This document shows positions 11,734-18,880 of a DNA stretch of 64,000 nucleotides, piece after piece. The DNA lies in contig NZ_JAQIIO010000006.1 in the NCBI RefSeq assembly GCF_027891095.1, positions 124,001-188,000 on the forward strand, given 5' to 3'. The position numbers were made by a program, and so were the translations under genes. Position 1 is the stretch's first letter. Every line of letters starts with the position of its first letter. This DNA is from Aliiroseovarius salicola (GTDB lineage Bacteria; Pseudomonadota; Alphaproteobacteria; Rhodobacterales; Rhodobacteraceae). The notes under the pieces were generated by a model, which worked only from the letters and a program-made list of their open reading frames with translations, was not told the origin of the DNA and searched no databases.

Positions 11734-11763
11734 AAAAAAAACCCGGTGGCAATTGCCACCGGG
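11734..11763 (-). terminator. Perfect-palindrome terminator after ctrA
   Basis: A 22-base perfect inverted repeat (arms CCCGGTGGCAA/TTGCCACCGGG) is followed on the minus strand by eight T residues. It lies about 45 bases beyond the ctrA stop and should end the ctrA transcript cleanly before ligA. Confidence 0.9.
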
Positions 11764-11807
11764 CCAGCAGAACCCTGTGATTGCGTATTCAGGAATTTAA
11801 GAGGCGG

Positions 11808-12521
11808 TCACGCCCCTACAGCGATATGTGCATCAAATTCAGCAGGCTGCGGATCCCGCAGAACGTATCCTCGGCCCCAGACGGTTTCGATGTAGTTATC
11901 GCCATCTGTGGCATTTGAAAGCTTCTTTCGAAGTTTGCAGATGAACACATCGATGATTTTCAGTTCAGGTTCATCCATTCCACCATAGAGGTGATTTAGG
12001 AACATTTCCTTTGTCAGAGTAGTGCCTTTGCGGAGCGATAGAAGTTCCAGCATCTGATACTCTTTTCCAGTCAGGTGTACCGTACGACCATCTACTTCGA
12101 CGGTTTTAGCGTCGAGATTTACAGACAGTTTACCGGTTTTGATTACCGATTGGGAATGCCCCTTGGATCGGCGAATAATGGCATGGATTCGCGCAACCAG
12201 TTCTTCACGGTGAAACGGCTTTGTCATGTAGTCGTCTGCACCGAACCCGAACCCTTTGATCTTATTTTCGGTATCGTCTGCGCCAGACAGGATGAGAATA
12301 GGTGTTTCGATCCGCGATATTCGCAATTGGCGAAGCACTTCGTGACCATTCATGTCTGGTAAACCCAGATCAAGAAGAATCAAATCGTAGTCATAGAGTT
12401 TGGCGAGATCGATGCCTTCTTCTCCCATATCGGTCGAATAGACGTTGAGATTCGCATGAGTGAGCATGAGCTCAATGCTGCGAGATGTGGTTGGGTCATC
12501 TTCCACAAGCAAAATACGCAT
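11808..12521 (-). CDS. ctrA: Cell-cycle response regulator CtrA
   Basis: CtrA is an OmpR/PhoB-type response regulator. In Caulobacter it silences the origin and drives division and flagellar genes; in Rhodobacterales it controls motility, quorum-linked functions and gene transfer agents and is usually not essential. The 237 residues begin [20 protein letters not shown]. The phosphoacceptor is Asp51 ([20 protein letters not shown]) and the conserved Lys is in [10 protein letters not shown]. The winged-helix domain has the family hallmarks [14 protein letters not shown] and [24 protein letters not shown] ribosome site GGAG precedes the ATG, with a GAATC between them. Its antagonist gene sciP lies directly upstream, and a TTAACCAT half-site lies in its promoter region, suggesting autoregulation. 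Confidence 0.97.
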   Translation of the reverse strand: MRILLVEDDPTTSRSIELMLTHANLNVYSTDMGEEGIDLAKLYDYDLILLDLGLPDMNGHEVLRQLRISRIETPILILSGADDTENKIKGFGFGADDYMTKPFHREELVARIHAIIRRSKGHSQSVIKTGKLSVNLDAKTVEVDGRTVHLTGKEYQMLELLSLRKGTTLTKEMFLNHLYGGMDEPELKIIDVFICKLRKKLSNATDGDNYIETVWGRGYVLRDPQPAEFDAHIAVGA

Positions 12522-12573
12522 ATCGGGATTCTCCGCTTAGTGTTACTTCCGATTGCAAGCAGCTTCCCTTGAA

Positions 12574-12592
12574 ATGGTTAATCACCCGTTAC
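12574..12592 (-). promoter_or_regulatory. Candidate CtrA binding site upstream of ctrA
   Basis: On the minus strand this region contains TTAACCAT, the CtrA half-site known from Caulobacter, preceded by GTAA-N7-TTAA (one mismatch to TTAA-N7-TTAA). It is about 55-70 bases upstream of the ctrA start, the expected place for autoregulation. The identical TTAACCATTT sequence occurs in the yicC/PAS-gene divergent region. Confidence 0.5.
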
Positions 12593-12619
12593 CCTATTAG
12601 AACTTTTAGTGAATACATC

Positions 12620-12898
12620 CTATGATTGTCTATACTTTTGCAATGCCGTAGCCCTTAAAGCTGCCTCTCCGTGCGATTTCATCGCATTTTCCCACTCAAA
12701 TAGCTCTTCCTTGGATAGACTGTATATTTCCATAGCTTCATCCTCACCAATCAACCCATAGGTGATACCCTTAACCACAGCAGACTTGCGACTGGCCACC
12801 CACCTACGTGTTTCCGCAGGAGGAAGGTCAGCTCGTGTCATGATGCTTCCATCTGGCAATGTCACGGCGCGTGGACCTTCGATTTTCTTTAGATACAT
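12620..12898 (-). CDS. sciP: CtrA inhibitor SciP (DUF1153)
   Basis: SciP is a small helical protein that binds CtrA and blocks its recruitment of RNA polymerase at CtrA-activated promoters. The 92-residue protein starts [20 protein letters not shown] and contains the near-invariant [17 protein letters not shown], the helix-turn-helix-like region [26 protein letters not shown], and the tail [11 protein letters not shown]. The length is normal. It lies upstream of ctrA on the same strand, so regulator and antagonist could share a transcript as well as use separate promoters. The roughly 100-base gap to ctrA holds the candidate CtrA site. Confidence 0.95.
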   Translation of the reverse strand: MYLKKIEGPRAVTLPDGSIMTRADLPPAETRRWVASRKSAVVKGITYGLIGEDEAMEIYSLSKEELFEWENAMKSHGEAALRATALQKYRQS

Positions 12899-13033
12899 TC
12901 AGGCTCCCCTTTTACTCCCGATAATGTGCTGCGAGGCCACATTGCCTCGACAGGTTTAAAGAGAAGTGAAGTGCCCCCTTGTTGTTCCTTCGAATTTTCC
13001 TATATTTTGGCGGTCTTGTGGAAAGGATCCGTT

Positions 13034-14185
13034 ATGACACCTGAGTCTATGGTTAAGACTGAGACGCTTAATTCGCTGGGATTTGCAAAACCACCGTCTG
13101 AAACGCGTGTGGTTGTTGCGATGTCGGGCGGCGTGGACAGTTCAGTTGTCGCGGCAATGCTTGCCGATGAAGGTTATGACGTGGTTGGTGTGACGCTACA
13201 ACTTTATGACCATGGTGCGGCGCTGGCCAAAAAAGGTGCCTGCTGCGCTGGGATCGATATCCATGACGCGCGCCATGTTGCTGAAAGCATGGGCTTTCCT
13301 CATTACGTGCTGGATTATGAAAACATCTTTCAGGATGCTGTGATCGAAGAATTTGCAGACAGCTATCTGGCAGGGGCGACACCGGTTCCCTGTATCCGGT
13401 GCAATGAGCGGGTTAAGTTCAAGGACCTTCTCGAAACTGCCCGTGACCTTGGTGCAGATTGCATGGCCACGGGGCATTATATTCAACGCAAAATGGGCCC
13501 GGATGGACCGGAACTCCATTCTGCTGCGGATCCAAACCGGGATCAGAGCTATTTCCTGTTCTCGACCACCCCCGAACAACTGGAATATCTGCGTTTCCCG
13601 CTTGGCCATTTGAAAACCAAGGACGAAACCCGTGCTTTGGCTCGTAAATACGGGCTGGAAGTGGCAGATAAGCCGGACAGTCAGGACATCTGTTTTGTGC
13701 CCGAAGGAAATTACGCTGGCGTAATCGAAAAACTGCGACCAGGGGCTGCAGAGCCGGGAGAAATTGTTCATACGGATGGTCGTGTCCTGGGGCAGCATCA
13801 CGGCGTCATCCACTACACAATTGGTCAACGTCGCGGACTAGGCATCGGTGGGCTTTCGGATCCGCTTTATGTGGTCAAGCTGGATGTAGACACCAAACAG
13901 GTGGTGGTTGGCCCGAAGGAATTGTTGGCCACCCGCACAGTCCCCGTTCGTGAAATCAACTGGCTTGGAGACGAGCCGTTCACCTCCCGCAAGGAATGGC
14001 ACATGGGCGTGAAAATCCGCTCTACTCGCCCTCCACGAGAGGCTGTCATCCGACCGATTTCCGAGACCGAAGCAGAGGTTGAGTTGCTCACTCCCGAAGA
14101 GGGGGTCAGCCCGGGTCAGGCCTGCGTCTTCTACGACATGGAAAGCCCGCGTATCTTTGGTGGCGGTTGGATTTGGCGCGGCTGA
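13034..14185 (+). CDS. mnmA: tRNA-specific 2-thiouridylase MnmA
   Basis: MnmA thiolates U34 of tRNA(Lys), tRNA(Glu) and tRNA(Gln) using persulfide sulfur and ATP. The start ATG at 13034 has GAAAGGA upstream and yields 383 residues. The longer open frame upstream has no ribosome site and crosses the sciP promoter region. The ATP PP-loop is SGGVDSS (residues 31-37). The two catalytic cysteines are Cys123 in [11 protein letters not shown] and Cys220 in [11 protein letters not shown]. The C-terminal beta-barrel ends FGGGWIWRG. It is divergent from sciP. Confidence 0.96.
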   Translation: MTPESMVKTETLNSLGFAKPPSETRVVVAMSGGVDSSVVAAMLADEGYDVVGVTLQLYDHGAALAKKGACCAGIDIHDARHVAESMGFPHYVLDYENIFQDAVIEEFADSYLAGATPVPCIRCNERVKFKDLLETARDLGADCMATGHYIQRKMGPDGPELHSAADPNRDQSYFLFSTTPEQLEYLRFPLGHLKTKDETRALARKYGLEVADKPDSQDICFVPEGNYAGVIEKLRPGAAEPGEIVHTDGRVLGQHHGVIHYTIGQRRGLGIGGLSDPLYVVKLDVDTKQVVVGPKELLATRTVPVREINWLGDEPFTSRKEWHMGVKIRSTRPPREAVIRPISETEAEVELLTPEEGVSPGQACVFYDMESPRIFGGGWIWRG

Positions 14186-14248
14186 TAGCGCGCGCTTTTT
14201 TCCAATGACTTGACCAATGTCGTTGAGAAATCCCTGACGTACCGTGAT

Positions 14249-14276
14249 GATCCGGGCAAACAGCCCGGAAAGGATC
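14249..14276 (+). promoter_or_regulatory. Hairpin that can pair with the ribosome-binding site of the DUF2059 gene
   Basis: Just before the AAGGA of the following gene lies TCCGGGC-aaaca-GCCCGGA, a perfect 7-bp stem with a 5-base loop. The flanking GATCC and GGATC can extend it around an AA bulge, so that the last arm covers the ribosome-binding site. The ATG is five bases further on. This could be a translational control element or a chance hairpin. Confidence 0.35.
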
Positions 14277-14280
14277 TTTC

Positions 14281-14787
14281 ATGCGTCGAATCGCATCTGC
14301 TATTGCCGTCAGCCTCGCACTCATCTCACCCGTTCACGTCTCCACTGCAATTGCCGAGGAAACTCATACCCAGAGACTGGCCCTGTCCGCAGGGTATATT
14401 GAAGCCACGCTTCAGGACCTCGACATGCAAGCCATGATCACAACCATGTGGGAGCCGCTGGTTGCGGATATTAGGTCAAAAGGTATCCCACTGGATGACA
14501 CGCAGATCGCCAAGATCAACAAGATCTATCAGGATGAAATGACCGAGCCGATGTATAAGATCATGCGTGATCAGGCCTATGTGATGGCTGATGTATTCAC
14601 CTTCGACGAGATCAAGGCGTTGCGCGATTTCTATGAGACGGACCTTGGGCGCGCTGCAATGATCAAGCTGCCGCAACTGGCTGAGCGCCAAACTCCGATG
14701 GTCTTACAGATGGTGCAGGAAAAAATGCCGATCATCATCCCTCAGGTGCAGGATATCCTCACAGAAGGCGTTGAGACACAGCAGTAA
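14281..14787 (+). CDS. DUF2059 family exported protein
   Basis: A 168-residue protein with a clear signal peptide (MRRIASAIAVSLALISPVHVSTAIA, probable cleavage before EETHTQ), hence periplasmic. The mature part is helical, with the DUF2059 pattern: a first helix pair around LDMQAMITTMWEPLVADI and a second block centred on VFTFDEIKALRDFYETDLGRAAMIKLPQLA. The family is widespread in proteobacteria and has no established biochemical role. It is co-directional with mnmA 95 bases away, separated by the hairpin at its ribosome site, and converges on lpxB. Confidence 0.85.
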   Translation: MRRIASAIAVSLALISPVHVSTAIAEETHTQRLALSAGYIEATLQDLDMQAMITTMWEPLVADIRSKGIPLDDTQIAKINKIYQDEMTEPMYKIMRDQAYVMADVFTFDEIKALRDFYETDLGRAAMIKLPQLAERQTPMVLQMVQEKMPIIIPQVQDILTEGVETQQ

Positions 14788-14807
14788 TCTAAAAGCCTGG
14801 GTTGGCT

Positions 14808-15995
14808 CTATCCCCTGCCCCAGTTTTGCACCACATCCAACACTGATCGAGCGGCGCGAAGTCCTGGCGCTTCTCCGCCTCGCCCAAGGCGATCCATGGT
14901 CAGGTCCATCGCGTAATCTTGCGAGCTGCGGTGCTCCAGAAGTTCCAACAGGGCCGGCGCAATTCGCTCGACCTCACACTCAGCCCCAAGAAACTCGGGT
15001 ACAGCGCGGGTTTCTGACACCAGATTGACCAGTGTCACGGTGTCGATCTTGAGCATACGACCGATCAGAATCCGGCTGATCCAATTCATGTCATATGCGA
15101 TCACCATCGGCGTGCCCGCGGCGGCTAGCTCAAGGGATACGGTTCCCGAGGCGGCCAGCGCCACGTCCGAGGCCCTGAAAGCAGCACGTTTCGCGTCAAT
15201 GTCTTCCGGGGCAATCAGGATCGGTTTTACAGGCCAGTTCGCAGTTTGCTCGCGCACCAGATCCACCACGCCTTGTGCCATTGGCAACACAACCTGTGTG
15301 CCGGGATATTCCCGTGCGACATGACCGATGATCTGGCCAAACCTCTCAGCCAAACGCGAGATTTCGCCCTTTCGAGAACCGGGCAGCGCAAGCAGAAGCG
15401 GCCCGTCACCTATCCCATACACATCACGAAAGTCCCGCGCCTGCGCTTCGGTCGCTTGAGGTTCTGAGACAACCGGATGACCGACAAAATCACAACCCAT
15501 GCCCGCATCCTGCATGTATTCCGGTTCAAACGGTAACAGGGCAAGCACATGGTCCACCCATTGCGCCATTTTTTCCGCTCGGTTTGGGCGCCAAGCCCAG
15601 ACAGATGGCGCTACATAGTGAACGATTGGAATATCGCGGCCATAGGTCACCCCTTCGATTTCTTCATCCTTTACGATCTTTGCAACGCGCAGGCAGAAAT
15701 CGGGGCTGTCGATTGTAATCAGTACGTCTGGGCGGAGACGAAGCACAGCTTCTGCCGTTTCCCGGATCCGGCGTTTCAGGTGGAAATACTTTGGGGCCAC
15801 TTCCGCAATACCCATGATCGACAGCTCAGTCATGGGAAAGAGCGAGGTTAATCCCTCGCCTTGCATGCCATCGCCACCTATGCCCTGAAATTCGATATCC
15901 GGGTTCAGTGATTTCAGCCCGGACATCAACGCCGCCCCCAGCCGATCTCCAGACGGCTCTCCCGCAATCAAAAACACCTTCAGCTTTGCACTCAT
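14808..15995 (-). CDS. lpxB: Lipid-A-disaccharide synthase
   Basis: LpxB is a GT-B glycosyltransferase (family 19) that joins lipid X with UDP-2,3-diacylglucosamine to form the beta-1,6 disaccharide of lipid A at the cytoplasmic face of the inner membrane. The 395 residues begin MSAKLKVFLIAGEPSGDRLGAALM. Diagnostic blocks are FQGIGGDGM, ELSIMGIAEV, IDSPDFCLRVA, HYVAPSVWAWRPNRA, FEPEYM ... DFVGHPVV, LPGSRKGEI and AASGTVSLELA. Its ATG overlaps the lpxI stop (ATGA), and it is the last gene of the envelope block. Confidence 0.97.
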   Translation of the reverse strand: MSAKLKVFLIAGEPSGDRLGAALMSGLKSLNPDIEFQGIGGDGMQGEGLTSLFPMTELSIMGIAEVAPKYFHLKRRIRETAEAVLRLRPDVLITIDSPDFCLRVAKIVKDEEIEGVTYGRDIPIVHYVAPSVWAWRPNRAEKMAQWVDHVLALLPFEPEYMQDAGMGCDFVGHPVVSEPQATEAQARDFRDVYGIGDGPLLLALPGSRKGEISRLAERFGQIIGHVAREYPGTQVVLPMAQGVVDLVREQTANWPVKPILIAPEDIDAKRAAFRASDVALAASGTVSLELAAAGTPMVIAYDMNWISRILIGRMLKIDTVTLVNLVSETRAVPEFLGAECEVERIAPALLELLEHRSSQDYAMDLTMDRLGRGGEAPGLRAARSVLDVVQNWGRG

Positions 15996-16825
15996 TTCCG
16001 CATCTCCAGAAAGAGGCCAAGTTTGGAAACCAGTCGTTCGACCTCAGGCTGATCCAGCACGATCACCTGACCTGCGGGAATGACGATCCCCCCAAGTCCC
16101 GCCTTTGCCACATTGCGCACGGTTTCTGGGCCGATGGTGGGAATATCCATCCGCGCATCCTGATTTCTTTTGGGGCATTTCACGAAAACCCCCGGAGCAC
16201 CTTGCTTCAAATCTTTCGGCGTCTCCGTGACATATGCAAGCAACGCATCCGTACCTCGGATGGTTTCAATGCCGAGGCATTGGCCACCTGCAACGACTGC
16301 CCCTTGCGCAATGTCCAGATCGTCCAGAGCCGCAAGGATCGCAAATCCACGTTCCGCATCCGCGTGGTCTTGTGCGCTCATGGCGCACCCGATGGTTTTG
16401 GCCTCGATGGTCAAACCAGCGGACACATCCTTTGCTGACACTACCTCAAATCCCTGTTCCTCGAAGACTTCAGCGACCAACCGAAGCACGGCGTCATCCC
16501 CTTTTCCCAGCACCGATTTGATGCGCGGAAAGAGCGACATGGTGGTCATATCCATCTTGAGCGGATTGAGTTTCGGACGCGTTACGTTGCCAACAAAGGT
16601 TACCCTCGTCACCCCGGATTTGTGCAGGGTTTTGAACAGGGCACCGAGCTTTTCGTAACTCGCCTCTATGTATTCATGTGTCTTTGGGCGGATGACCTCA
16701 ATCCCTTTGAGCGCTACAAAAAGCGCTTCGGGATTGGCTGTTGCGATGGCGCCGGGCAAATGCCCGGACCCAGCGATGATGGCCAAACGCCCGGAAGTCG
16801 CCACAGATCCGGAAGTTTCCGTCAC
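15992..16825 (-). CDS. lpxI: UDP-2,3-diacylglucosamine diphosphatase LpxI
   Basis: LpxI (formerly DUF1009) hydrolyses UDP-2,3-diacylglucosamine to lipid X, replacing the unrelated LpxH used by E. coli. The 277-residue protein starts MTETSGSVATSGRLAIIAGSGHLPGAIA. It shows the family motifs TFVGNVTRP, KGDDAVLRL, DHADAERGF, AVVAGGQCLGIETIRGTDALL, CPKRNQDARMDIPTIGPETV and GGIVIPAGQVIVLD. It overlaps both lpxA (upstream) and lpxB (downstream) by four bases, so the three lipid A genes are tightly coupled. Confidence 0.95.
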   Translation of the reverse strand: MTETSGSVATSGRLAIIAGSGHLPGAIATANPEALFVALKGIEVIRPKTHEYIEASYEKLGALFKTLHKSGVTRVTFVGNVTRPKLNPLKMDMTTMSLFPRIKSVLGKGDDAVLRLVAEVFEEQGFEVVSAKDVSAGLTIEAKTIGCAMSAQDHADAERGFAILAALDDLDIAQGAVVAGGQCLGIETIRGTDALLAYVTETPKDLKQGAPGVFVKCPKRNQDARMDIPTIGPETVRNVAKAGLGGIVIPAGQVIVLDQPEVERLVSKLGLFLEMRK

Positions 16826-17619
16826 TTGGGTGTTAGAAAGCCGCGATCGCTTTCCCCCATGATAAACGCCACCATCTCGCGTACATATTCGCTGTCAGCG
16901 TCTTCGCCCAAACGCTTGGCGCGTTCTTGAAAGCTCCCGTCCCCTTGCTTCAGGGTCTTAAAGGCAGCCCGGAGGGCAGAGATATCGCTGCGAGCAACGC
17001 CGCGCCGTTTCAGGCCAACAAGATTGAGACCATCCAGCTCGCCGCGTGGGCCCTGGACCAGAGCATGAGGCAAAACATCAGCTGTCACCATTGAAAGTGC
17101 GCCTATAATCGCTCCGCGACCAATTCGGATCCACTGATGAAGACCGGACAAACCGCCAATAATCACATCGTCCTCAATCACAACATGGCCGGCCACGGCG
17201 ACATTGTTCACAAGGATCACATTGTTTCCGATCTGTGCGTCATGGGCCACGTGACAGCCTGCCATGAAGAGCCCGTCATCCCCAACACGAGTGACATAGC
17301 CGCCTCCGGCGGTGCCGGAGTTCATGGTGACATGTTCACGGATCCGATTGCGCTTTCCGATGACAAGCTTTGTGTCCTCGCCCGAGAACTTCAGGTCTTG
17401 CGGAATTTCACCGATCACCGAAAACGGAAAGACCATTGTCTCTTCACCAATCTCGGTATCCCCGGTCACCACCACATGGGATTTCAGTTCAACCGACCGG
17501 TCGAGCTTGACGTCTGGACCGATATGGCAAAACGGTCCAATCTTGCAGTCGGGACCAATACTGGCCCCCTCTTCCACAATTGCACTCGTGTGAATATTGG
17601 CAGACGGATCAATGCCCAT
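16822..17619 (-). CDS. lpxA: Acyl-ACP--UDP-N-acetylglucosamine O-acyltransferase LpxA
   Basis: LpxA transfers a 3-hydroxyacyl chain to O3 of UDP-GlcNAc, the first step of lipid A synthesis. The 265-residue protein is a left-handed beta-helix of hexapeptide repeats from residue 3 onward (IDPSANIHTSAIVEEGASIGP). The catalytic-His region is MAGCHVAHDAQIGNNVILVNN and the acyl-ruler region is GGLSGLHQWIRIGRGAIIGALSMV. A C-terminal helical domain completes it. The gene follows fabZ after 3 bases and overlaps lpxI by 4. Confidence 0.97.
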   Translation of the reverse strand: MGIDPSANIHTSAIVEEGASIGPDCKIGPFCHIGPDVKLDRSVELKSHVVVTGDTEIGEETMVFPFSVIGEIPQDLKFSGEDTKLVIGKRNRIREHVTMNSGTAGGGYVTRVGDDGLFMAGCHVAHDAQIGNNVILVNNVAVAGHVVIEDDVIIGGLSGLHQWIRIGRGAIIGALSMVTADVLPHALVQGPRGELDGLNLVGLKRRGVARSDISALRAAFKTLKQGDGSFQERAKRLGEDADSEYVREMVAFIMGESDRGFLTPK

Positions 17620-17622
17620 CTA

Positions 17623-18087
17623 TCAGCCCTTTCCGCCGGTGACATCGATCATCGCCATGAAAGTGGCCTGACAGGCAACTTCATCACCGACTTTGGCAAC
17701 CCCATCAAACTTCCAGACCTTCGCTCCGCCGCGAACGGTTGTCACGTCCAGTGTCAACACGTCGCCCGGAACAACCTTGCGGCGGAATTTGGCACTGTCG
17801 ATGCCCATGAAATAGACCACAGCCCCGGTTCCTACCAGATCAAGGGACAGAGACACCATCACAGCAGAGGTCTGTGCCATGGCTTCAATGATTGTCACCC
17901 CCGGCATGATCGGAAGCCCCGGAAAGTGGCCCTGAAAATGGGGTTCATTCATCGTAACCATCTTGATCCCGCGGGCGAATTCCCCTTTGCGAATATCTTC
18001 CACCCGATCCACCAGCAAGAAAGGATAACGATGAGGGATACATTCTTGGATCAGTTGGATATCGGCGGTGGAGGGCACATCAACCAT
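17623..18087 (-). CDS. fabZ: 3-hydroxyacyl-ACP dehydratase FabZ
   Basis: FabZ is a hot-dog-fold dehydratase that makes trans-2-enoyl-ACP from (3R)-hydroxyacyl-ACP and competes with LpxA for the same substrate, which explains the shared operon. The ATG at 18087 has AAAGGA at ideal spacing; a TTG six codons earlier overlaps that ribosome site and is rejected. The 154-residue protein has [13 protein letters not shown]. The catalytic pair is His54 ([14 protein letters not shown]) and Glu68 (TIIEAMAQ). lpxA follows after 3 bases. About 155 bases separate it from ompH. Confidence 0.96.
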   Translation of the reverse strand: MVDVPSTADIQLIQECIPHRYPFLLVDRVEDIRKGEFARGIKMVTMNEPHFQGHFPGLPIMPGVTIIEAMAQTSAVMVSLSLDLVGTGAVVYFMGIDSAKFRRKVVPGDVLTLDVTTVRGGAKVWKFDGVAKVGDEVACQATFMAMIDVTGGKG

Positions 18088-18243
18088 GCTCTTGTCCTTT
18101 CGCAAGGGTTCCCGAACCGGGACCCGTTTGTTCTTTTCTCTTGATTGTGACTATCAATTCACTGAACACGAAACAATGTCTAACAACATGAAAGATCTCG
18201 CGAGTGTGTATATCCTGGTCTCACCGGTCGCCGATATTTACGA

Positions 18244-18879
18244 TCAGTCAGGCTGTGTGGTTCCATCCCCGAGAACGGCGTCAATTCGGGCAATGGCCTC
18301 ATCCGTCACATCGATATTCTGGGTGGTAAGAAGGATCACGCGCCGATCAACGATCACAACTCCGCCACGTTCGCGCACAACGTCCCCCAGTATGGGACCA
18401 ATCTTTTCAAAATAGCTCTGCTGTTCACGTTCGAACATCTGAGTGAACGCCAATTCCTGTGCGGGGCGTTCGTTTCGCAATGCCTGAACCTTAGCATCAA
18501 AGGCATCAGCCAAGGCTCGAAATTCCTCAGAACTTAGCTGTTTGCGTTGCTCAGTGAGGTCCTTTTCTTCCGCGGCCAATGCAGCGTCGACCTTTCGTGC
18601 TTCTGTCGCAAGACGCGCACGTTCTTCTTCGACTTCTGCGAGAACCCTTTTTCCGAAAAGCGAACCGGTAAACAGCCGATCACGATCCACAGTAAGAACC
18701 GGAGAGCGGCTATTGTTGGTCGGGCCGACTTGGGACGTTCCGTTGTCTTGCTGTCCACGGGTGGGGTTGGTCGCTTCTTGAGCAAAGCCAGACCCGTAGG
18801 ATGCGACTCCAAGCGTGACGGCCAGGGTCAAACGGCGCAGGAAGCTCCCTGCGCCGAGATTTCCTGAGCACGTAGACAT
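18244..18879 (-). CDS. OmpH/Skp-family periplasmic chaperone
   Basis: Skp-type trimeric chaperones hold unfolded outer-membrane proteins in the periplasm for delivery to BamA. The ATG at 18879 lies one base after the bamA stop and gives 211 residues starting MSTCSGNLGAGSFLRRL. A hydrophobic signal region (LTLAVTLGVASYGSGFA) follows. After a low-complexity linker comes the typical VDRDRLFTGSLFGKRVLAEVEEE segment and a long charged coiled coil rich in Glu, Arg and Ala (about residues 85-160). The C-terminal part ends VIVDRRVILLTTQNIDVTDEAIARID, characteristic of the family. Confidence 0.9.
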   Translation of the reverse strand: MSTCSGNLGAGSFLRRLTLAVTLGVASYGSGFAQEATNPTRGQQDNGTSQVGPTNNSRSPVLTVDRDRLFTGSLFGKRVLAEVEEERARLATEARKVDAALAAEEKDLTEQRKQLSSEEFRALADAFDAKVQALRNERPAQELAFTQMFEREQQSYFEKIGPILGDVVRERGGVVIVDRRVILLTTQNIDVTDEAIARIDAVLGDGTTQPD

Positions 18880-18880
18880 A

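Noticed and set aside
12926-13033. N-terminal extension of mnmA
   Set aside because: Non-homologous sequence through the promoter region. The ATG at 13034 has GAAAGGA and the expected protein length.
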